Assembly (NCBI RefSeq): GCF_024609785.1 | Contig: NZ_JANHJQ010000039.1 | Location: 1 to 36,304, forward strand | Direction: 5' to 3' | Length of the DNA stretch: 36,304 nt | Origin: Pseudalkalibacillus decolorationis | GTDB lineage: Bacteria > Bacillota > Bacilli > Bacillales > Fictibacillaceae | Shown here: positions 16,940-26,434 of the stretch, piece after piece | Layout: every line of letters begins with the position of its first letter | Position numbering within the stretch: the stretch's first letter is position 1 | Position numbers and translations under genes: made by a program | Notes under the pieces: generated by a model | Told to the model about the DNA's origin: nothing | The model's input: only the letters and a program-made list of their open reading frames with translations | Database searches by the model: none

Positions 16940-19822
16940 TTATTTCGCTACTGATTCTTTGGATTCTTCCTTTTCAAACTTCTTTTCCATCCGCTTACGA
17001 TCACGTTTCAAAACCGGTGCTAAATATTTTCCAGTATAGGACTCTTTCGTTTCAGCGATTTGTTCAGGTGTTCCCGTTCCGACGATCATCCCACCTTTAT
17101 CTCCGCCTTCAGGACCAAGGTCAATAATATGATCCACGGTTTTAATTACATCAAGGTTATGTTCAATAACAAGTACAGAATCCCCGTTTTCAACGAGTCG
17201 TTGTAACACCGTTAACAAGCGGGCGATATCGTGAACATGGAGGCCTGTTGTCGGCTCATCTAAAATGTAAAGTGTTTTTCCCGTTGCACGTTTATGCAAT
17301 TGGGAGGCAAGCTTAACCCGTTGTGCTTCTCCACCGGAAATCGTCGTTGAAGATTGACCGAGTTTGATATATCCTAGGCCAACATCAAGCATCGTTTGTA
17401 CCTTTCGTTTGATTTTCGGAATGTTTGCAAAGAACTCGACCGACTCTTCAACCGTCATTGCCAAGATATCGGCAATGTTCTTGCCTTTGTATTTCACCTC
17501 AAGCGTCTCCCGGTTATAGCGCTTTCCATGACAGATTTCACAAGGAACATACACATCTGGCAAGAAATGCATCTCGATCTTAATAATTCCGTCTCCACGG
17601 CACGCTTCACAACGTCCACCTTTTACATTAAAAGAGAAACGACCTTTTTTATAGCCGCGCATTTTCGCTTCATTCGTCTGTGCAAAGACATCACGAATAT
17701 CATCAAAAACACCGATGTATGTGGCAGGATTTGAGCGTGGTGTCCGACCAATCGGTGACTGATCTATGTCGATAACTTTATCGATGTGATCCAAGCCTTC
17801 AATCTTCTTATGCTCACCGGGCTTATCCTTTGCTCGATGAAGCTTTTGTGCAATAGCTTTATAAAGGATCTCATTCACGAGCGTGCTTTTCCCTGAACCT
17901 GATACGCCTGTCACCCCAGTGAAGAGACCGATTGGTATATCAACCTTTACGTTTTTTAGGTTGTTTTCGGTCGCTCCTTTAATCGTCAATTTACGACCAT
18001 TGGGTTTTCTACGTTCAACGGGTATTGGGATGAATCTTTTACCAGATAAATAGTTCCCAGTTAACGAATTTTCATCGTCCATAATTTCCTGTGGTGAGCC
18101 TTGAGATGTAATTTTCCCACCATGAGCACCAGCACCAGGACCGATATCAATAATGTAATCTGCAGCAAGCATCGTATCCTCATCATGCTCGACGACAATT
18201 AACGTGTTACCGAGTCTACGCATATCCTCTAGGGTATTAATTAACCGGTCATTATCCCGCTGATGCAAGCCGATCGAAGGTTCGTCCAAAATATAGAGTA
18301 CACCTGTTAAGCGAGAACCAACTTGTGTCGCTAAGCGGATCCGTTGAGCTTCGCCACCCGAAAGTGTCCCTGCTGAACGACTAAGCGTTAAGTAATCGAG
18401 ACCCACATTAACAAGAAATCCGAGTCTGTCATTAATTTCTCGTAAAATCAACCGACCAATTTGCATTTCCTTTTCCGTTAGCTCTAGCCCGTTAAAGAAG
18501 CTCTGAGCCTCTTTTATCGACATTTTGGTTACTTGACCAATATGATGCTCCTGAATCAAGACAGATAATGCTTCTGGCTTTAATCGATGCCCACCGCAAG
18601 AAGGGCAAGGCTTCCGAGCCATATATCCTTCCATCTGTTCACGAATATAATCGGAACTCGTCTCATGGTAACGACGCTTAATGTTCGGAACGACACCTTC
18701 AAATAAGATCTTATTTTCACGAACTTGGCCAAAATCATTTTCATACCGGAAGTGGATCTTATCTTTCCCACTTCCATATAACACTTTGTCAAGCTGAGGT
18801 TTCGGTAACTTGTCCAGTGGGACCTCCATATCGATTCCATAATGATTACATACACTTTTCAGTAGCTGTGGGTAATATTGTGAGCTTTGTGGAATCCATG
18901 GCGCAATTGCATTTTCTGCAAATGATAAACCCCAATCAGGAATGACAAGTTCAAGGTCTACTTCAAGCTTTGTCCCAAGACCGTCACAACTCGTACATGC
19001 GCCGAACGGACTGTTGAATGAAAATAAACGAGGCTCAAGCTCCCCAATTGAGAATCCACAGTGTGGACATGCATGATGCTGACTAAACAACAATTCTTCT
19101 TCACCGATCACATCGACAATGACTTTACCGTCCGCGATGTTCAACGCTGTTTCAAGGGAATCCGCTAAACGGGTCTCGACGCCTTCTTTCACTACAATTC
19201 GGTCGACAACAATCTCTATAGAGTGTTTCTTGTTCTTCTCAAGCTTAATTTCTTCACTCACATCTTGAATTTCACCATCCACACGAACTCGGACATACCC
19301 CTGCTTTTTAATATCTTCAAAAATCTTGACATGTTCACCCTTACGACCAGAAACAACTGGTGCAAGAATCTGCATCTTCGTTCGTTCTGGACTCTCCATA
19401 ATCCGATCGACCATCTGTTGCACTGTTTGTGACGTGATCTCAACACCATGGTTCGGGCAGACCGGTCTCCCAATCCGCGCAAACAACAGGCGAAGATAAT
19501 CATAAACTTCGGTAACAGTACCGACAGTTGATCGCGGGTTCTTACTCGTTGTTTTCTGATCAATCGAGATTGCTGGAGAAAGGCCTTCAATCGAGTCTAC
19601 ATCAGGTTTATCCATTTGTCCGAGAAACTGCCGGGCATATGCAGATAGTGACTCTACATAACGGCGTTGTCCTTCCGCATAGATCGTATCGAAGGCAAGC
19701 GACGACTTCCCTGAACCTGAAAGCCCCGTCATCACAACAAGTTTATTGCGAGGAATCGTTACATCGATATCTTTTAAATTATGTTCCCGTGCGCCTTTTA
19801 TCGTAATGTTTTCGTTTAACAT
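16940..19822 (-). CDS. uvrA: Excinuclease ABC subunit A
   Basis: UvrA is the ATP-dependent damage sensor of nucleotide excision repair and loads UvrB onto damaged DNA. The 960-residue protein has two ABC modules: Walker [10 protein letters not shown] near residue 31 and GVSGSGKST near residue 640, with ABC signatures SGGEAQRI and SGGEAQRV. Cys-rich zinc modules are CPHCG...CTSC (about 253-283), CPSCGG (about 400) and CEAC...CEIC (about 738-765). It lies 6 bases after uvrB, and its ribosome site is inside the uvrB end. Length is normal. Confidence 0.98.
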   Translation of the reverse strand: MLNENITIKGAREHNLKDIDVTIPRNKLVVMTGLSGSGKSSLAFDTIYAEGQRRYVESLSAYARQFLGQMDKPDVDSIEGLSPAISIDQKTTSKNPRSTVGTVTEVYDYLRLLFARIGRPVCPNHGVEITSQTVQQMVDRIMESPERTKMQILAPVVSGRKGEHVKIFEDIKKQGYVRVRVDGEIQDVSEEIKLEKNKKHSIEIVVDRIVVKEGVETRLADSLETALNIADGKVIVDVIGEEELLFSQHHACPHCGFSIGELEPRLFSFNSPFGACTSCDGLGTKLEVDLELVIPDWGLSFAENAIAPWIPQSSQYYPQLLKSVCNHYGIDMEVPLDKLPKPQLDKVLYGSGKDKIHFRYENDFGQVRENKILFEGVVPNIKRRYHETSSDYIREQMEGYMARKPCPSCGGHRLKPEALSVLIQEHHIGQVTKMSIKEAQSFFNGLELTEKEMQIGRLILREINDRLGFLVNVGLDYLTLSRSAGTLSGGEAQRIRLATQVGSRLTGVLYILDEPSIGLHQRDNDRLINTLEDMRRLGNTLIVVEHDEDTMLAADYIIDIGPGAGAHGGKITSQGSPQEIMDDENSLTGNYLSGKRFIPIPVERRKPNGRKLTIKGATENNLKNVKVDIPIGLFTGVTGVSGSGKSTLVNEILYKAIAQKLHRAKDKPGEHKKIEGLDHIDKVIDIDQSPIGRTPRSNPATYIGVFDDIRDVFAQTNEAKMRGYKKGRFSFNVKGGRCEACRGDGIIKIEMHFLPDVYVPCEICHGKRYNRETLEVKYKGKNIADILAMTVEESVEFFANIPKIKRKVQTMLDVGLGYIKLGQSSTTISGGEAQRVKLASQLHKRATGKTLYILDEPTTGLHVHDIARLLTVLQRLVENGDSVLVIEHNLDVIKTVDHIIDLGPEGGDKGGMIVGTGTPEQIAETKESYTGKYLAPVLKRDRKRMEKKFEKEESKESVAK

Positions 19823-19828
19823 TCAGGG

Positions 19829-21808
19829 TCATCCTTCCGCTTTAAGCTCTAAAACCAAGTCTCGAAGCTCAGCCGCACGCTCGAAATCGAGATCCTTCGC
19901 TGACTGCTTCATTTCTTTTTCCATCCGTTCAATTACTTTCTCGCGATCCTTCTTACTCAATTTCTGAACCGGAACTTTTGATCCACCTTCATCGCCATCT
20001 TCCGCAGCAACCGTTGCTCTAATAAGGTCCGGAATGTTCTTTTGAATTGTTTGAGGCGTGATCCCATGCTTTTCATTGTACGCAATTTGCGTATTACGGC
20101 GTCGTTCCGTTTCGTCGAGTGCAATTTGCATCGAATTCGTCACTTTATCGGCGTACATTATGACATGACCATTTGAATTTCGGGCTGCACGACCAATCGT
20201 CTGAATCAATGAACGTTCCGAACGCAAGAACCCTTCTTTATCAGCATCCAAAATTGTAACGAGGGAAACCTCTGGAAGATCAAGACCTTCCCTCAACAAG
20301 TTAATCCCAACTAGAACATCAAATACACCACGTCGGAGATCCCGAATAATGTCAATCCGTTCAAGCGTCTTAATCTCCGAGTGGAGATAGCGTACCTTAA
20401 TTCCATTTTCTTGTAAATAATCAGTCAAATCCTCGGACATTTTTTTCGTCAATGTCGTAACCAGCACGCGCTCTTTCTTCTTCACCCGCTCTTGAATTTC
20501 ATCCATCAAGTCATCGATTTGTCCCTCAATCGGACGCACATCGATAGTCGGATCAAGCAAGCCAGTCGGACGAATGATTTGCTCCGTCATTTTTGGAGAG
20601 TGATCCAGTTCAAATGGTCCAGGAGTTGCGGATACATACACGGCTTGACAATATTTCTTCTCAAATTCATCAAACATAAGTGGACGGTTATCCTTAGCAG
20701 ATGGCAAACGGAACCCATGCTCTACAAGTACCTGTTTCCTTGCTTGGTCCCCGTTATACATCCCACGGACCTGAGGTAATGAAACATGGGATTCATCAAC
20801 CATGAGTAGAAAGTCTTTTGGGAAATAATCCATCAATGTGTATGGCGTGGAACCAGCTGGCCGTAATGTTAAATGACGGGAATAGTTCTCGATCCCTGAG
20901 CAGAAGCCCATCTCTTGCATCATCTCAATGTCATATCGAGTACGCTGCTCGATTCGTTGCGCTTCCAATAATTTATCCTGTTCCCTCAATTCTTTCAGAC
21001 GCACTTCAAGCTCTTCTTTAATTCGTTCAATTGCAATCTTCATCTTTTCTTCACGCGTAACGAAGTGGGATGCCGGATAAATCGCCACATGGCTTCGTTC
21101 ACCAAGAATTTCTCCCGTTAGTGCATTTACCTCAGTAATTCGATCGATTTCATCTCCGAAAAATTCCACGCGAATACACTGCTCATCACGTGAAGCAGGG
21201 AAAATTTCCACCACATCTCCACGAACCCGAAACGTTCCTCGGGTAAAGTTTAGATCATTCCGTGCATACTGGATGTCAACAAGATTCCGAAGCAGTTGAT
21301 CTCGATCTTTTTCCATACCAGATCTAATTGACAATACGAGTTCACGGTATTCTTCCGGAGAACCTAAACCGTATATACACGATACACTTGCGATGATAAT
21401 AACGTCATTCCGTTCAAAAAGGGAGGATGTCGCTGAGTGTCGAAGTTTGTCAATTTCATCATTAATACTTGCATCTTTTTCAATAAACGTATCCGATTGA
21501 GGAATGTATGCTTCAGGCTGATAATAATCATAGTAGCTGACAAAATACTCAACCGCATTGTTCGGAAAGTACTCTTTAAACTCACTATAAAGCTGTCCTG
21601 CAAGCGTCTTGTTGTGCGCGATAACGAGCGTAGGCTTGTTAACCTGCTGAATTACGTTTGACATCGTAAATGTTTTCCCAGTACCAGTAGCACCAAGCAA
21701 TGTCTGGTGACGCTTTTCTGAACGAATTCCCTCCACAATCTCTTGGATCGCTTTCGGCTGATCGCCCTGCGGCTGATATTTCGATACAAGCTCAAATTGT
21801 TTACCCAC
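19829..21808 (-). CDS. uvrB: Excinuclease ABC subunit B
   Basis: UvrB verifies damage after UvrA and recruits UvrC. The 659-residue helicase-like protein has Walker [10 protein letters not shown] (about residue 37), the beta-hairpin [23 protein letters not shown] (motif II) and QTIGRAARN (motif VI). The C-terminal UVR domain ([18 protein letters not shown]) binds UvrC. The GTG at 21808 ([15 protein letters not shown]) is chosen: it follows GGAGG and fits the family N terminus. An open frame of 42 more codons upstream runs through the promoter and is not expected to be translated. Confidence 0.96.
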   Translation of the reverse strand: MGKQFELVSKYQPQGDQPKAIQEIVEGIRSEKRHQTLLGATGTGKTFTMSNVIQQVNKPTLVIAHNKTLAGQLYSEFKEYFPNNAVEYFVSYYDYYQPEAYIPQSDTFIEKDASINDEIDKLRHSATSSLFERNDVIIIASVSCIYGLGSPEEYRELVLSIRSGMEKDRDQLLRNLVDIQYARNDLNFTRGTFRVRGDVVEIFPASRDEQCIRVEFFGDEIDRITEVNALTGEILGERSHVAIYPASHFVTREEKMKIAIERIKEELEVRLKELREQDKLLEAQRIEQRTRYDIEMMQEMGFCSGIENYSRHLTLRPAGSTPYTLMDYFPKDFLLMVDESHVSLPQVRGMYNGDQARKQVLVEHGFRLPSAKDNRPLMFDEFEKKYCQAVYVSATPGPFELDHSPKMTEQIIRPTGLLDPTIDVRPIEGQIDDLMDEIQERVKKKERVLVTTLTKKMSEDLTDYLQENGIKVRYLHSEIKTLERIDIIRDLRRGVFDVLVGINLLREGLDLPEVSLVTILDADKEGFLRSERSLIQTIGRAARNSNGHVIMYADKVTNSMQIALDETERRRNTQIAYNEKHGITPQTIQKNIPDLIRATVAAEDGDEGGSKVPVQKLSKKDREKVIERMEKEMKQSAKDLDFERAAELRDLVLELKAEG

Positions 21809-21848
21809 GACCTTCAACCCCTCCGTTTCCTTTAACTCTCTATCCAAC

Positions 21849-21899
21849 ATTATAGCACAAAAAGATGGAAAAATAACAAGAAAAACGAACTTACATTCG
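21849..21899 (-). promoter_or_regulatory. uvrBA promoter with LexA operator
   Basis: On the minus strand CGAATGTAAGTTCG (21886-21899) matches the Bacillus SOS box CGAAC-N4-GTTCG with one mismatch. An extended -10 element, TGCTATAAT (TATAAT at 21849-21854), lies about 30 bases downstream. The operator sits over or just before the -35 region. The transcript would begin about 35 bases before the GTG start. uvrB-uvrA is a known LexA regulon member in B. subtilis. Confidence 0.72.
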
Positions 21900-22074
21900 C
21901 CTATCAAGATTTTCCATGCTTTTAAACTTTTCAAACTATATAAATAAATGAAACGATAACCCTATCATTCCCGTATACAGATTAAAAGAAACGTGGCGAT
22001 TTACCACATGCTTGGAAGAAGAAAGGAATTTTTACTTAGGAGAGAGAATGTATAAAAGAAAAGCAGGTGATTCG

Positions 22075-22770
22075 ATGTCAAAGTATTCAATTGAAGAGTT
22101 TGTCAGAAAGACAGCTCAAGAGGATAAAGGTGAAGGATTTTTCGAACTGGAAACGCCGCGAATTTTAGAAGTCAATTTAGATGGTACAGTCTGGGCGAAG
22201 TCGGGGTCGATGGTCACTTACCATGGACAAATAAAGTTTGAGCGTGAAGGAATTCTTGAGCATGGCCTTGGGAAAATGTTTAAGAAGGCACTTACAGGTG
22301 AAGGTGCTTCTCTCATGAAGGCCGATGGTTCTGGTAAGCTTTACTTGGCAGACCAAGGGAAAAAGATTACGATTCTCAACCTTCAAGGCGATTCTATTTT
22401 TGTAAACGGTAATGATTTGTTAGCATTTGAGAAATCTATTAATTGGGACATTAAACTCATGCGACGTATAACTGGAATGATGTCAGGCGGATTGTTCAAT
22501 ATCCACTGTCAGGGTACAGGTATGATCGCAATTACTTCACATTACGAACCGCTTACCATTGAAGTAAAACCTGGTCGTCCTGTACTGACTGACCCAAATG
22601 CAACCGTCGCTTGGTCGGGTGGTCTTTCTCCAGATTTCCAAACGGATGTCTCGTTGAAAACGTTCTTCGGTCGTGGCAGTGGCGAATCGATCCAAATGCG
22701 TTTTGAAGGTAGTGGATTTGTCGTCGTCCAACCATATGAAGAAGTGTATTTAAGCAACGATGGAAAGTAG
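22075..22770 (+). CDS. AIM24 family protein
   Basis: A 231-residue soluble protein of the AIM24/TerD-associated beta-sandwich family, with no signal peptide. Recognised by VNLDGTVWAKSGSMVTYHG, FKKALTGEGASLMKADGSG, GDSIFVNGNDLLAFE and ATVAWSGGLSP. Bacterial members have no settled biochemical role. The ATG at 22075 (MSKYSIEEFV) follows AGCAGGTGA and matches the N terminus I recall for Bacillus homologues. An in-frame ATG at 22048 also has a good site (AGGAGAG), so a product nine residues longer is possible. It is a single gene, divergent from uvrB. The A repeat begins 2 bases after its stop. Confidence 0.85.
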   Translation: MSKYSIEEFVRKTAQEDKGEGFFELETPRILEVNLDGTVWAKSGSMVTYHGQIKFEREGILEHGLGKMFKKALTGEGASLMKADGSGKLYLADQGKKITILNLQGDSIFVNGNDLLAFEKSINWDIKLMRRITGMMSGGLFNIHCQGTGMIAITSHYEPLTIEVKPGRPVLTDPNATVAWSGGLSPDFQTDVSLKTFFGRGSGESIQMRFEGSGFVVVQPYEEVYLSNDGK

Positions 22771-22772
22771 TT

Positions 22773-22928
22773 AGAAAAGCGCAAGCGTCTTGACCAGGTG
22801 CGACAAGCGCTGGAGATTCTGTAACATAACACGCTTTTTGTATTTGCGGAAGAATCGAAGCGACCTCGAGCACCTAGGCGCTGAAGCTAGACATTGCATC
22901 TATGCAGCAAAATTTTATACTTTCTTTA
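22773..22928 (+). repeat. Repeat A, copy 1
   Basis: A unit of about 156 bp that is also found at 26582-26743 and 35727-35946. Block order: GAAAAGCGCAAGCG; an AGGTGCGA arm; AAGCGCTGGAG; GATTCTG; ACACGCTTTTTGT; GAAGAATCGAAGCGAC; a CACCTAGGCGCT arm; GCTAGACATT; the tail GCATCTATGCAGCAAA; then TTATACTTTCTT. Outer arms (about 22785-22801 with 22869-22882) and inner arms (GATTCT with AGAATC) pair to form one long hairpin. Confidence 0.88.
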
Positions 22929-22935
22929 CTTCTTA

Positions 22936-22975
22936 AATAGGCAAAAAGTGGTTGGCCAACCGCTTTTTGCCTATT
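22936..22975. terminator. Near-perfect 40-bp palindrome, probable bidirectional terminator
   Basis: AATAGGCAAAAAGTGGTTGG (22936-22955) is followed at once by its complement at 22956-22975, with a single T-G wobble. In an RNA a small loop would form at the GGCC centre. T5 runs are inside the arms. It probably ends transcription of the AIM24 gene. The rest of the gap (22976-23214) holds no gene I trust. Confidence 0.6.
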
Positions 22976-23214
22976 CAACATTTTTCTCCGATTCACACCT
23001 TACCATTTTAACTATCTCCTTGACTCGGACCATACTCAGAGTAATTTTCATCCATTTTACATTCAACAATTTGTTTCAGAAAGTGGAACTCCGCGATGCG
23101 TTACGTTAACATAGATGAGGGAACGAAAGAAAGTTATACTATGAGTTCAAAGAGCAGTAATTGACCGTTTATCATTCGGTTACTTTTTGAACCACCTCTA
23201 TTGAAGGAGCAATT

Positions 23215-24075
23215 ATGGAAATACTATACATCTTATTAGGTTTCGCGGTCGGGATTCTGTCTGGTTTTTACGGAATCGGCGGCGGATTCATCCTAACACC
23301 TATATTAATGCTGACTGGGTATTCGCCCATTGCGGCAATTACGACTAGCTTAATGTACGCAATTGGCTCCTCTGCATCGGGGGTTGTTGCTCATTTTAGA
23401 ATGAAAAACGTCGTTTGGAAAATAGCTATTATACTCAGTATCAGCGGAGTTATAGCTACACAACTAGCCAAACCACTTGTACTTTGGCTCGACAAAAACA
23501 ATTATGACGAAAAAGTTATTCCTATTTTTTATGCAGCTATTATCGCATATTTTGCCTATACACTATTGAAAAAAAATAAGACGGATAATATAGCCTTCCA
23601 AGGTGGAAATCCAAGTCTAATCAAAACGGTTATAATCGGTTTCATCGGTGGTTTTATGTCTTCCACTTTAGGTGTTGGTGGCGGTTTTATCATGGTTCCT
23701 CTTATGATTTCAATGATGGGGTTTGAATCCAGAAAGGCCGTGGGGACAAGTCTTGTCAGTGTATGTGCAATTGTAATTGCTGGTTTCCTCTCCTATGCTT
23801 TTACGATTGAATTTGATTTTCTAATAGGCGTATTGTTGGTTGCAGGAGCACTCTTTGGCAGCCAAATCGGAGCAAAGTTAACCAAATATTATTCTGATGC
23901 TCAAATCAAACAATATTTTGGACTTCTTTACGTTACAACCCTCCTAAGCATCCTGTTGGAACTGTTTAACCTAGATACGGAGGGACTAATCATAATCGGA
24001 ATCTACCTAGTCACATTACTTGGAAAATTCGTCAAAGATACGTTTCAACGCCAGAGAAAACTCGGCAAAGTCTAA
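23215..24075 (+). CDS. TauE/SafE family sulfite/sulfonate exporter-like membrane protein
   Basis: A 286-residue integral membrane protein with about eight hydrophobic segments. It is built as two related halves, each with a glycine-rich motif: GFYGIGGGFILTPILMLTGY (about residue 21) and STLGVGGGFIMVPLMISMMG (about residue 148). This is the mark of the TauE/SafE (DUF81) family, whose members export sulfite, sulfonates or organic anions. The substrate cannot be predicted and no sulfur gene is nearby. The start follows GAAGGAG at good spacing. It is transcribed alone, with a B repeat 9 bases after its stop. Confidence 0.88.
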   Translation: MEILYILLGFAVGILSGFYGIGGGFILTPILMLTGYSPIAAITTSLMYAIGSSASGVVAHFRMKNVVWKIAIILSISGVIATQLAKPLVLWLDKNNYDEKVIPIFYAAIIAYFAYTLLKKNKTDNIAFQGGNPSLIKTVIIGFIGGFMSSTLGVGGGFIMVPLMISMMGFESRKAVGTSLVSVCAIVIAGFLSYAFTIEFDFLIGVLLVAGALFGSQIGAKLTKYYSDAQIKQYFGLLYVTTLLSILLELFNLDTEGLIIIGIYLVTLLGKFVKDTFQRQRKLGKV

Positions 24076-24083
24076 CACGGATA

Positions 24084-24172
24084 TAAAAAGAGTCAGCGCT
24101 CTGTTTAGGTGCGATAAAGAAAACTTGGTAAACGCCAAGTTTCTAGGCGATTACCTTAGTTGCCCTTTTTTC
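24084..24172 (+). repeat. Repeat B, copy after the TauE gene
   Basis: It shares with 35740-35830 the left arm CAGCGCTCTGTTTAGGTGCG, then ATAAAGAAAACTTGG-TAAACG-CCAAG (a hairpin), TAGGCGATTAC and TTAGTTGC. Here the right part of repeat A is missing, showing that B is a separate module. Confidence 0.8.
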
Positions 24173-24190
24173 GCCTTGTTATCCTGGTGT

Positions 24191-24450
24191 CCCGAATCTT
24201 ACTCTCAATTCGGATGAATTCCATATTTTTCGGTTGAATTATTCTCAGTACGGACGAATTCCAGATTTTTCGGCTGAATTATCCTCAGTTCGGATCAATT
24301 CCAGGTTTTCCGGACGAATTATTCCCAGTACGGATGAATTCCAGGTTTTTCGGTTGAATTATTCTTAGTACGGACGAATTCCAGATTTTTCGGCTGAATT
24401 ATCCTCAGTTCGGATCAATTCCAGGTTTTCCGGATGAATTATTCTAAATA
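24191..24450. repeat. Tandem array, 6 units of 40 bp in two 120-bp blocks
   Basis: Units start at 24211, 24251, 24291, 24331, 24371 and 24411, with half a unit at 24191. Each unit has two 20-bp halves, CGGAYGAATTCCAGRTTTTT and CGGYTGAATTATYCTCAGTA. Units 2 and 5 are identical, and units 3 and 6 nearly so, so a 120-bp block was duplicated. GAATTC or CAATTC recurs every 40 bp. A 40-bp period cannot keep a reading frame. Confidence 0.92.
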
Positions 24451-24476
24451 CAGCTGTTAAATCTCCATGTTTTTCA

Positions 24477-24593
24477 TTAAATAATGTCTTCTTCATACTC
24501 TTGAAGAAGAGTTATTGCTACTTTTAACGCTAAATTGGCTTCAGACAGATCTCTAATATGTACAATCCCCAAGCTAAAGGCTATTTTGAATCA
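24477..24593 (-). pseudogene. Possible C-terminal gene remnant
   Basis: On the minus strand a frame ends at 24477-24479 and reads IAFSLGIVHIRDLSEA then NLALKVAITLLQEYEEDII. This has the look of an amphipathic helical protein end. A stop at 24591-24593 interrupts it, and another frame just upstream reads FLKLRINFDSK, as if joined by a frameshift. There is no start codon with a ribosome site. I do not recognise the family. It lies between the 40-bp array and the csbA terminator. Confidence 0.3.
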
Positions 24594-24642
24594 AAATTTA
24601 TTCTAAGCTTTAAGAATTTTGTAGTTTCCTGCTAAACATCAA

Positions 24643-24684
24643 AAAAGTCAGGCTCCCGAGAAATATCTCGTTCACCTGACTTTT
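24643..24684 (-). terminator. Terminator of csbA
   Basis: On the minus strand AAAAGTCAGG and CCTGACTTTTTT form a 10-bp stem. An inner CGAGA/TCTCG stem lies in the loop region. It lies 10 bases after the csbA stop. Confidence 0.88.
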
Positions 24685-24693
24685 CTTCTATAC

Positions 24694-24918
24694 TTAGCTC
24701 CACTTCTTATTAACTTTTTTACCAATTTGCATCGATAAATAACTTCCAATAAGTAAACCGATCACGGCAAGCACTATCGTCCAGATCGAGCTGAAATTCT
24801 GAAACATCACTACCATAACAATGACTGTGAGAGCGATTGAAACCAAGCGATTATATGTAACTCTAGCTAAGAATGGGATCAATAATATAGGTAACACAAA
24901 TGCTCCGACCATTTCCAT
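24694..24918 (-). CDS. csbA: CsbA family small membrane protein
   Basis: A 74-residue protein with three hydrophobic segments (MVGAFVLPILLIPFLARVTY, then SIALTVIVMVVMF, then IWTIVLAVIGLLIGSYLSM) and a basic tail. It matches the CsbA/DUF2198 family. In B. subtilis csbA lies just before uvrB-uvrA and is under general-stress sigma-B control, as I recall. Here the AIM24 and TauE genes and repeats have come between. The ATG at 24918 is chosen because AAGGAG lies 10 bases before it. A TTG three codons upstream is too close to that site. Function unknown. Confidence 0.75.
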   Translation of the reverse strand: MEMVGAFVLPILLIPFLARVTYNRLVSIALTVIVMVVMFQNFSSIWTIVLAVIGLLIGSYLSMQIGKKVNKKWS

Positions 24919-25037
24919 ACATTTCAAACTCCTTAATTAAACTCCCCCTTTATGAACAAGGAAGTGTATCTGCTAAATCTACCTTCATCTATTATAGGTT
25001 TTACGAGCAAGAAGTTCAATTTGTGTTATTTTTCGTG

Positions 25038-25153
25038 AAAAGCAAAAGCGCCCTGTTCAGCCCCGAAGGTCACTGGAAAGAGCGCAAAGTTTTAGCGTAG
25101 GCAACGCCTTAGCTGCGCTTATACTATAAAAAGTATTTCTATACTTTCTTACG
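25038..25153 (+). repeat. Repeats B and C joined
   Basis: A diverged B-like unit (AAGCGCCCTGTTCAG ... AGTTTTAGCGTAGGCAACG ... CTTAGCTGCGCTTATAC) runs straight into a C unit at 25118-25152. The C hairpin AAAGTAT-TTCT-ATACTTT is shorter by the same logic. It lies just beyond the phr stop and could serve as its 3' hairpin. Confidence 0.65.
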
Positions 25154-25179
25154 TCTAAGAAGAAACTGAAGTGAACCCT

Positions 25180-25329
25180 TTAAAGAATAATTGAAGATTT
25201 GACTAGGCCGGGTGAGTCTTTAATAATTCCATCATGAGCGTGTGCGGAATCAGTTGGACTAAAAAGAATTGCAGTTGCCAAAGCCAGAGCAATTGTACCA
25301 ACAGCAACAACTTTTTCTCCCTTTTTCAT
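25180..25329 (-). CDS. Phr-type secreted signalling peptide precursor
   Basis: A 49-residue precursor. It starts MKKGEKVVAVGTIALALATA, a classic signal peptide (basic start, hydrophobic core), followed by ILFSPTDSAHA with an Ala-His-Ala type cleavage site near residue 31. The remaining 18 residues, HDGIIKDSPGLVKSSIIL, would be exported. The mature signal of Phr peptides is usually 5-7 residues at or near the C terminus, imported by Opp and bound by the cognate Rap. VKSSIIL or a part of it is a candidate, but I cannot settle the ends. The ATG lies one base after the rap stop codon (TGA-C-ATG), with AAAGGAGG inside the rap end, so translation is coupled. Confidence 0.82.
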   Translation of the reverse strand: MKKGEKVVAVGTIALALATAILFSPTDSAHAHDGIIKDSPGLVKSSIIL

Positions 25330-25330
25330 G

Positions 25331-26434
25331 TCAATCCTCCTTTAAATTTAATCTGTTCTTTGCGGTGATCACCAGTTTGTAGTAAGTTAATGCCTTTTCA
25401 AGGTTGTCTTCTTTCTCATAGTAATTCGCCAGTTCTTCTGCAAATCCTTCAAGAGTTCCAAAAAAACGACACTTTTTTAAAATAGGGATTTCGCCTTCAA
25501 GTTCACTCATGTATTGATCGTGTCCTAAGGTGTATTTTGCCCTTAGTAGATGCAATTTGCTTACGTATTCTTGATCAGAAATTCGATTACTAATGCCTTC
25601 TGCTTTTTCCGTCCATTCGAGTGCTTTTGACAGTTCATTTAATTTGAAATTTTCCTTAGCAATCAAATACATTGTTTTCATTTGATAGTAAAGTTGTTTA
25701 TGCTCGATCATCCAGGGTAAGCATTCCTCAAGGCAGTGTATCGCTTCATTTGACATGTCTCGTTCTGAATACATCCAACCCAAGTTTTGCCAGGAAATCG
25801 TTTCCGTCTCTCTGCAATTAACCGCTTGAGATTCCTTTAGGGCTTCTTGCAAATAGACCTCTGCTCTCTCGTAATCTTTTAAAAGAATATTGTTCGAACC
25901 AAGTAAGTTTTTGCAATCGGCAACCCGAACACGATAATTTTCATCCGTTTGATAGATTTCTAATGCCTTTAAGACATGCTGTATGGAGGTAATTACATTT
26001 AGATGATGGGAGTAAACTGAAGCAATCTTGTAGTGGAATTCTGCCGTTTCAATAGGATCTGGAATGAACGTCAGCTTCTGTTCTGCGATCATGTAGCTCT
26101 TTATCGCTTCCTCATAATGTTTCCTTTCATAACAATAAATTCCCTTAAAATAATGATAGTAGTATTCCAGCACATGATCCGTCTCTGCTTTTTCACGTTC
26201 AATTGAGGAAAATACGGTTTCTGCATTCTCCGCCTGCTTCATTAGTAAATTATGACGTAACTCGAGTAAAGAGTAATACAGCAAAACATTCTGATTTTCC
26301 TCCATTTTCATCATTTTTTCATCAATTTCAACTTTCATTTGATGTGCCTTTTCTAGATTCCGGTCTCTCATCTGTAAGTACCACGAATTCAGCAAATTTG
26401 AAATCTCCTCAGCACTTATAACCTCAATACTCAT
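25331..26434 (-). CDS. Rap family regulator (TPR response-regulator aspartate phosphatase type)
   Basis: A 367-residue protein with the Rap plan. The N-terminal helical bundle is residues about 1-70, with NSWYLQMRDRNLEKAHQM and LLYYSLLELRHNLLM. Tetratricopeptide repeats run from about 95 to 360, for example YYYHYFKGIYCYERKHYEEA, NLGWMYSERDMSNEAIHCLE and LANYYEKEDNLEKALTYYKL. Rap proteins either dephosphorylate Spo0F-P or block DNA binding by ComA and similar regulators, and their Phr peptide inhibits them. No DNA-binding domain is visible, so it is not of the PlcR/NprR type. The ATG at 26434 follows AAAGGAGG. A frame 13 codons longer upstream lacks a site. The target cannot be predicted. Confidence 0.85.
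   Translation of the reverse strand: MSIEVISAEEISNLLNSWYLQMRDRNLEKAHQMKVEIDEKMMKMEENQNVLLYYSLLELRHNLLMKQAENAETVFSSIEREKAETDHVLEYYYHYFKGIYCYERKHYEEAIKSYMIAEQKLTFIPDPIETAEFHYKIASVYSHHLNVITSIQHVLKALEIYQTDENYRVRVADCKNLLGSNNILLKDYERAEVYLQEALKESQAVNCRETETISWQNLGWMYSERDMSNEAIHCLEECLPWMIEHKQLYYQMKTMYLIAKENFKLNELSKALEWTEKAEGISNRISDQEYVSKLHLLRAKYTLGHDQYMSELEGEIPILKKCRFFGTLEGFAEELANYYEKEDNLEKALTYYKLVITAKNRLNLKED

Noticed and set aside
21809-21934. N-terminal extension of UvrB by 42 residues
   Set aside because: It would run through the predicted -10 element and includes a hydrophobic stretch foreign to UvrB; the GTG at 21808 has a ribosome site and a family-like N terminus.
22972-23110. Two overlapping short minus-strand frames upstream of the TauE gene
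   Set aside because: Both under 40 codons, without ribosome sites, and each equally plausible; cannot choose between them or exclude chance.
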